A model generated the notes under the pieces. That model was not told the DNA's origin. It searched no databases and saw only the letters and a list, made by a program, of their open reading frames with translations. Below, piece by piece: positions 5,949 to 9,540 of a stretch of 9,540 nt of DNA. This DNA is from Bacteroidota bacterium (GTDB taxonomy: Bacteria; Bacteroidota; Bacteroidia; Chitinophagales; Saprospiraceae), in NCBI GenBank assembly GCA_029573365.1, contig JAKQGD010000346.1, forward strand, positions 1 to 9,540. Direction: 5' to 3'. Made by a program: the position numbers and the translations under genes. Positions within the stretch are counted from its first letter, which is position 1, and each line of letters begins with the position of its first letter.

Positions 5949-7199
5949 ATGGCCTTAATAGATTTTTTTAAAAAGATTGAACCGGACAAAAAGAAGAGTC
6001 CGTTCCTTCATACGGCCTATGATGCCTTCTTTACATTTGCATTCAGCCCCAATACTGTTACCAGCGGTGGTACACACATCAAGGACGGGATGGACCTGAA
6101 AAGGCTCATGGTGACTGTAGTGATAGCGATGCAATTGTGTTACCTTTTTGGTACCTACAACATCGGCCATCAGCACTTTGTGGCTGCAGGCCAGTATCTG
6201 GGTTTTCTCGAAGGCTTCCACCTGAAGTTGGCTTTCGGACTCATCAAGTTATTGCCGATATTTGTCGTAGCACATGTCGTGGGTCTCGGTATTGAATTTT
6301 ACTTTGCAGCTAAAAAAGGACATGCCGTAGAGGAGGGCTTCCTGGTGACAGGGGCACTTATACCTCTTATCATGCCGCCGGACATACCGCTGTGGATACT
6401 GACACTTTCCATCTTCTTTGCCGTAATCATAGGTAAGGAGGCATTTGGGGGTACGGGTATGAACATCTGGAACATAGCCCTGCTTTCTAGGGTCTTTATA
6501 TTCTTTGCCTACCCGCTCACTATCTCAGGCGACCAGGTATGGGTTAGCGGATATAAAAAGCTCGCTGCCGGCACAGCTGCAGATTACAACTGGTGGCATA
6601 CTACTTTTTTCAACAAGCTTTTTGACTGGATGGGGCTTGCAAAATTTGACCCAGCCACTCATGTAGTTGATGGGTTTACAGGAGCTACTCCTCTGGCCCT
6701 TGGATACGAAGGTGGCTGGGAAAAGGTCACAAGCGTATACTCTGAAAGCCAGATGATATGGGGCACCATACCCGGGTCAATAGGAGAAACCAGCAAAGTT
6801 CTGATCGTAGTGGGTGCTTTGATGCTAATATTTACGAGGGTAGCCAGCTGGAGGATCATGGCAGGTATGCTGGTAGGTCTGATAGGCACATCATGGTTGC
6901 TCAATGCCATAGGTTCCACACCTTTTATGCAGGTAACCTGGACCCAGCATCTTATGATGGGTTCTTTCCTGTTTGCCATGGCATTTATGGCCACAGATCC
7001 GGTCACTGCGGCAACGACTGACAGGGGCAAATGGATTTATGGAATATTGATTGGTGCGATAGGTCTTATCATAAGAGTCATGAACCCGGCCTATCCTGAA
7101 GGTTGGATGCTGGCCATTCTGCTTCTAAACACCTTCGCTCCTACCATCGATTACTTTGTTTTAGAGTCTAACATTAAAAAAAGATTGAGTCGTGCATAG
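5949..7199 (+). CDS. nqrB: Na+-translocating NADH:quinone reductase subunit B
   Basis: NqrB is the large membrane subunit; in the family it holds riboflavin and a covalently bound FMN and lies on the Na+/quinone path. The product is 416 residues, the usual length, with about ten hydrophobic segments. Family motifs are intact: GKEAFGGTGMNIWNIALLSR followed by FFAYP near the middle, DGFTGATPLA with the FMN-accepting Thr247 (TGAT, equivalent to the SGAT motif of Vibrio), and a C-terminal run MGSFLFAMAFMATDPVTAAT then GWMLAILLLNTFAPTIDY. The N-terminus, residues 1-50, is cytoplasmic and rich in Lys. Its stop overlaps the start of nqrC by 8 nt. FMN attachment would need an ApbE flavin transferase, which is not in this window. 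Confidence 0.97.
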   Translation: MALIDFFKKIEPDKKKSPFLHTAYDAFFTFAFSPNTVTSGGTHIKDGMDLKRLMVTVVIAMQLCYLFGTYNIGHQHFVAAGQYLGFLEGFHLKLAFGLIKLLPIFVVAHVVGLGIEFYFAAKKGHAVEEGFLVTGALIPLIMPPDIPLWILTLSIFFAVIIGKEAFGGTGMNIWNIALLSRVFIFFAYPLTISGDQVWVSGYKKLAAGTAADYNWWHTTFFNKLFDWMGLAKFDPATHVVDGFTGATPLALGYEGGWEKVTSVYSESQMIWGTIPGSIGETSKVLIVVGALMLIFTRVASWRIMAGMLVGLIGTSWLLNAIGSTPFMQVTWTQHLMMGSFLFAMAFMATDPVTAATTDRGKWIYGILIGAIGLIIRVMNPAYPEGWMLAILLLNTFAPTIDYFVLESNIKKRLSRA

Positions 7200-7959
7200 T
7201 ACAGCATACATTATCAGATTTACCATCGTCATGACGGTCATTGTGGCCTTTGTCTTGGCATTGATGGTTTCCGGCCTCAAAGGTATCCATACCGAAAATG
7301 AGGAGGTTTACAATAAAAAAGGTATTCTTTCTGCCGTGTCTGAGCAGCTAGGCAAAGACGTAAACGTCATGTCCAACAAAGAGGTGCAGGAAATTTTCGG
7401 TAGTAAGATAGAGCAAAAGGTAGTCAACGCCAAAGGTGAGGAACTTTCAGCAGACCAGATCAAGGTTGCTACAGGGGGGGCTGCCGCAAAAGCGGAAGAC
7501 ATCGACCTGGCCAAAGAAGCTAAGAAGCCAGTTGACCAGCGTTTATTGCCAATTTATGTGTTCAAAGGCAATGACAATAAAAATTACAACATCCTATATG
7601 TACGTGGCAAAGGACTCTGGGACGAAATTTGGGGATATGTAGCCATGTCAGAAGACTGGAACACCATAGCTGGCGAAGCTTTTGACCACAAGGGAGAAAC
7701 TCCTGGACTGGGGGCTGAAATCAAGGAAAACAAAGCGTGGTACAACCAGTTTACAGGTAAAAAACTCTATGACAATACCGGAAACTTCAAATCCGTATCT
7801 GTTGTAAAAGGAGGTGTAAAAGATGCCCAGCATCAGGTTGACGCAATAGCAGGTGCCACCATTACCTCCAATGGAGTAGACGAAATGCTTGAAAGAGGTA
7901 TCAAATATTATGAGCCTTACATGCAGAAAGTTAAAAAACAAGAAATTAAAAATCAATAA
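7192..7959 (+). CDS. nqrC: Na+-translocating NADH:quinone reductase subunit C
   Basis: NqrC has one N-terminal membrane helix and a periplasmic FMN-binding domain carrying covalent FMN. The product is 255 residues. The helix spans about residues 7-29 (IIRFTIVMTVIVAFVLALMV). The domain shows GKGLWDEIWGYVA, GETPGLGAEI and the flavin-attachment motif VDAIAGATITSNGVD, with Thr223 as the expected FMN acceptor; the residue before GAT is Ala rather than the common Ser. The start is GTG at 7192: an in-frame TGA at 7186 blocks anything further upstream, and the next ATG (7231) would fall inside the membrane helix and remove its positively charged flank. The GTG overlaps the nqrB stop by 8 nt, suggesting translational coupling. 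A run of seven G lies at 7474-7480 within the coding region. nqrD begins 3 nt after the stop. Confidence 0.96.
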   Translation: MHSTAYIIRFTIVMTVIVAFVLALMVSGLKGIHTENEEVYNKKGILSAVSEQLGKDVNVMSNKEVQEIFGSKIEQKVVNAKGEELSADQIKVATGGAAAKAEDIDLAKEAKKPVDQRLLPIYVFKGNDNKNYNILYVRGKGLWDEIWGYVAMSEDWNTIAGEAFDHKGETPGLGAEIKENKAWYNQFTGKKLYDNTGNFKSVSVVKGGVKDAQHQVDAIAGATITSNGVDEMLERGIKYYEPYMQKVKKQEIKNQ

Positions 7960-7962
7960 GAA

Positions 7963-8664
7963 ATGGCTGAAGTGCAAGAATTAACCAAAAAAGAGCCGTC
8001 TTCTTTTTCTTTTGGCAAAGCCGAAAGAAAACTGATTACCGACCCTATCAACGACAACAACCCGGTGACGGTTCAGATTCTGGGAGTATGCTCCGCCCTG
8101 GCAGTTACCACACTGCTTACAAAAGCTATAGTCATGGGTATAGCCGTGACCCTGGTGACAGCATTTTCCAACATGTTTACGGCCATGCTCAGGGATTATA
8201 TACCAAAATCAATCCGTATGATTGTACAGCTTGTGATCATTGCGTTTTTGGTTACGGTCGTTGAGCTGATTCTTAAAGCTGTAAACTATCCGATATGGAA
8301 AGAGTTGTCCGTATTTATCGGACTTATCATCACTAACTGCATCCTGATGGGGAGATTGGAAGCCTTTGCCATGAGCAACAAGCCATGGAGGTCATTTCTG
8401 GACGGAATAGGCAATGGCCTTGGATACAGTGTGATTCTTATCATTGTGGCAGTTGTACGAGAACTGTTTGGCAAAGGTTCTTTGTTGGATTATAAAATAA
8501 TAGGCCCAACATCAGAGTATGTGCTTAATACCAACCAAATTTCATGGCTAAGCTGGTATGCAACAAACAACCTGGCCATACTTTCACCTGCAGCTATGTT
8601 TATTGTTGCCATCATCATCTGGGTGCAGCGGTCTCGCAACAGAAAACTCATCGATATTTCCTAA
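7963..8664 (+). CDS. nqrD: Na+-translocating NADH:quinone reductase subunit D
   Basis: NqrD is a membrane subunit homologous to NqrE and RnfE; with NqrE it holds an intramembrane iron-sulfur centre. The product is 233 residues, longer than the roughly 210 of Vibrio NqrD, owing to a charged N-terminal segment of about 15 extra residues (EVQELTKKEPSSFSFGKAER) and a longer loop near residues 180-200. The conserved DNNPVTVQILGVCSALAVTT block carries Cys43, and IGLIITNCILMGRLEAFA carries Cys126. These are 83 residues apart, as are Cys29 and Cys112 in Vibrio cholerae. A typical WRSFLDGIGNGLGY motif follows. About six hydrophobic helices are apparent. The spacing of 3 nt to nqrC and 21 nt to nqrE supports one operon. 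Confidence 0.97.
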   Translation: MAEVQELTKKEPSSFSFGKAERKLITDPINDNNPVTVQILGVCSALAVTTLLTKAIVMGIAVTLVTAFSNMFTAMLRDYIPKSIRMIVQLVIIAFLVTVVELILKAVNYPIWKELSVFIGLIITNCILMGRLEAFAMSNKPWRSFLDGIGNGLGYSVILIIVAVVRELFGKGSLLDYKIIGPTSEYVLNTNQISWLSWYATNNLAILSPAAMFIVAIIIWVQRSRNRKLIDIS

Positions 8665-8685
8665 CCTGTTAAACAATAAATTAAA

Positions 8686-9291
8686 ATGGGTGACATAATA
8701 AATATTTTCATCAAATCGGCATTTATAGAAAACATGGCCCTTTCTTATTTTCTGGGCATGTGTTCATTTCTTGCTGTTTCCAAGAGTGTTAAAACTGCCC
8801 TTGGCCTAGGCTTAGCCGTGATATTTGTTCAGGGACTGACGATACCCATGAACTGGCTCATTGATTATTACCTTCTGGGCGAAAACGGTATCTTCGGAAT
8901 AGACCTTACCTTCCTCCGTTTTATCATTTTTATATCCACAATAGCCGCCCTGGTGCAGCTTGTAGAAATGGTGGTTGAAAAAGTTTCGCCATCACTTTAT
9001 AACTCACTGGGTATCTTCCTGCCTTTGATTACGGTAAACTGTGCCATCCTTGGAGCATCACTGTTTATGATCACCAAAGAATATAATTTTGCACAATCTG
9101 TATCCTTTGGTCTGGGAGGAGGTGTTGGCTGGGCCCTGGCCATTGTTGCCATCGCCGGCATCAGGGAAAAAATGTCCTACTCGATCATCCCTGCTCCGCT
9201 CAGAGGCCTCGGTATGGCATTCATTCTTACAGGTATCATGGGTATAGCCTTCATGGGGCTCATGGGTATAGATCCGGCAGCATTTAAATAA
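8686..9291 (+). CDS. nqrE: Na+-translocating NADH:quinone reductase subunit E
   Basis: NqrE is the membrane partner of NqrD and homologous to it and to RnfA. The product is 201 residues, close to the usual 198. It contains SYFLGMCSFLAVSK with Cys26 and NSLGIFLPLITVNCAILGAS with Cys119, the two ligand cysteines that pair with those of NqrD. Other family blocks are intact: GLAVIFVQGLTIPMNWLI, FISTIAALVQLVEMVVEK and the C-terminal PLRGLGMAFILTGIMGIAF. About six hydrophobic helices are visible, and the high similarity to Vibrio NqrE makes the assignment firm. nqrF follows 21 nt after the stop. Confidence 0.98.
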   Translation: MGDIINIFIKSAFIENMALSYFLGMCSFLAVSKSVKTALGLGLAVIFVQGLTIPMNWLIDYYLLGENGIFGIDLTFLRFIIFISTIAALVQLVEMVVEKVSPSLYNSLGIFLPLITVNCAILGASLFMITKEYNFAQSVSFGLGGGVGWALAIVAIAGIREKMSYSIIPAPLRGLGMAFILTGIMGIAFMGLMGIDPAAFK

Positions 9292-9312
9292 TAAAAAGTA
9301 AACTGTAATAAA

Positions 9313-9540
9313 ATGACACTATTTGTCCTTTTTGCATGGAAATCCGTAGTCATGGCGGTAGTGGTGTTTACTGCCATCATACTTGGGCTTTCTTATATGC
9401 TCATATACGCACGTAAAAAACTCGTACCGCAGGGTGATGTAAAAATCATTATAAACGGTGACGAAGAACACCCCATAACCGCCTCGCCCGGCTCGTCCCT
9501 GCTTTCCACACTCGCTGATAAGAACATATACCTTCCATCA
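9313..9540 (+). CDS. nqrF: Na+-translocating NADH:quinone reductase subunit F, 5' part only (runs off right edge)
   Basis: NqrF is the NADH-oxidising subunit, with an N-terminal membrane anchor, a 2Fe-2S ferredoxin domain and an FAD/NADH reductase domain. Only 76 codons lie in the window. They show one hydrophobic helix at residues 12-32 (VVMAVVVFTAIILGLSYMLIY), a basic flank ARKK, and the start of the ferredoxin domain: VKIIINGDE, then a segment equivalent to the turn before the iron-sulfur loop, ending at ADKNIYLPS. The cysteine cluster expected immediately afterwards is outside the window. Position as the sixth gene after nqrE, in canonical order, supports the call. Confidence 0.93.
   Translation, partial: MTLFVLFAWKSVVMAVVVFTAIILGLSYMLIYARKKLVPQGDVKIIINGDEEHPITASPGSSLLSTLADKNIYLPS

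Noticed and set aside
1..9540. Mobile element, CRISPR array, tRNA or rRNA
   Set aside because: No transposase or integrase signature, no regularly spaced repeats and no tRNA-like cloverleaf or rRNA motif was found on either strand.

Overview
The window looks like the chromosome of a Bacteroidota (Bacteroidetes) bacterium, probably an environmental, T9SS-bearing lineage such as the Cytophagales or a relative; that finer placement is inference. Three things point to the phylum: a PorP/SprF-family outer-membrane protein with its partner OmpA/PD40 protein, a DUF2279 protein of the Bacteroidetes type, and -7 promoter elements of the Bacteroidetes form TAnnTTTG rather than E. coli-like -35/-10 boxes. 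There are no mobile elements, rRNA or tRNA genes, or CRISPR arrays.

Layout. (1) Bases 1-449, minus strand: the 5' part of a DUF2279 envelope-protein gene that runs off the left edge, with an ambiguous start and a 15-codon open frame just upstream. (2) Bases 450-656: divergent promoter region. (3) Bases 657-3821, plus strand: a two-gene unit, a PorP/SprF-family beta-barrel protein followed by a periplasmic TPR-PD40-OmpA protein of PorE-like layout, closed by a strong intrinsic terminator at 3845-3881. (4) Bases 3882-4299: AT-rich intergenic DNA with an inverted repeat and, at its end, a good promoter for the next operon. (5) Bases 4300-9540, plus strand: nqrA-nqrB-nqrC-nqrD-nqrE-nqrF, the Na+-translocating NADH:quinone oxidoreductase operon in canonical order, with nqrF cut by the right edge.

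How the genes work together. Na+-NQR is a respiratory complex that oxidises NADH, reduces quinone and exports Na+. NqrF takes electrons from NADH (FAD, 2Fe-2S). The NqrD/E pair carries an intramembrane Fe-S centre; all four ligand cysteines are visible here. NqrC and NqrB carry covalent FMN on threonine, and both attachment motifs are visible. NqrA sits on the cytoplasmic side. The PorP-like and OmpA-like proteins are envelope components with no direct link to respiration, so the two transcription units appear to be neighbours only.

The most unusual feature is NqrA. Its family-like core of about 446 residues is preceded by about 94 extra residues that look like a cleavable signal peptide, one transmembrane helix and a cytoplasmic linker. 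This would turn a normally peripheral subunit into a membrane-anchored one. The rest of the window is fairly ordinary for a Bacteroidota core region, and I see no evidence of a wholly new system.
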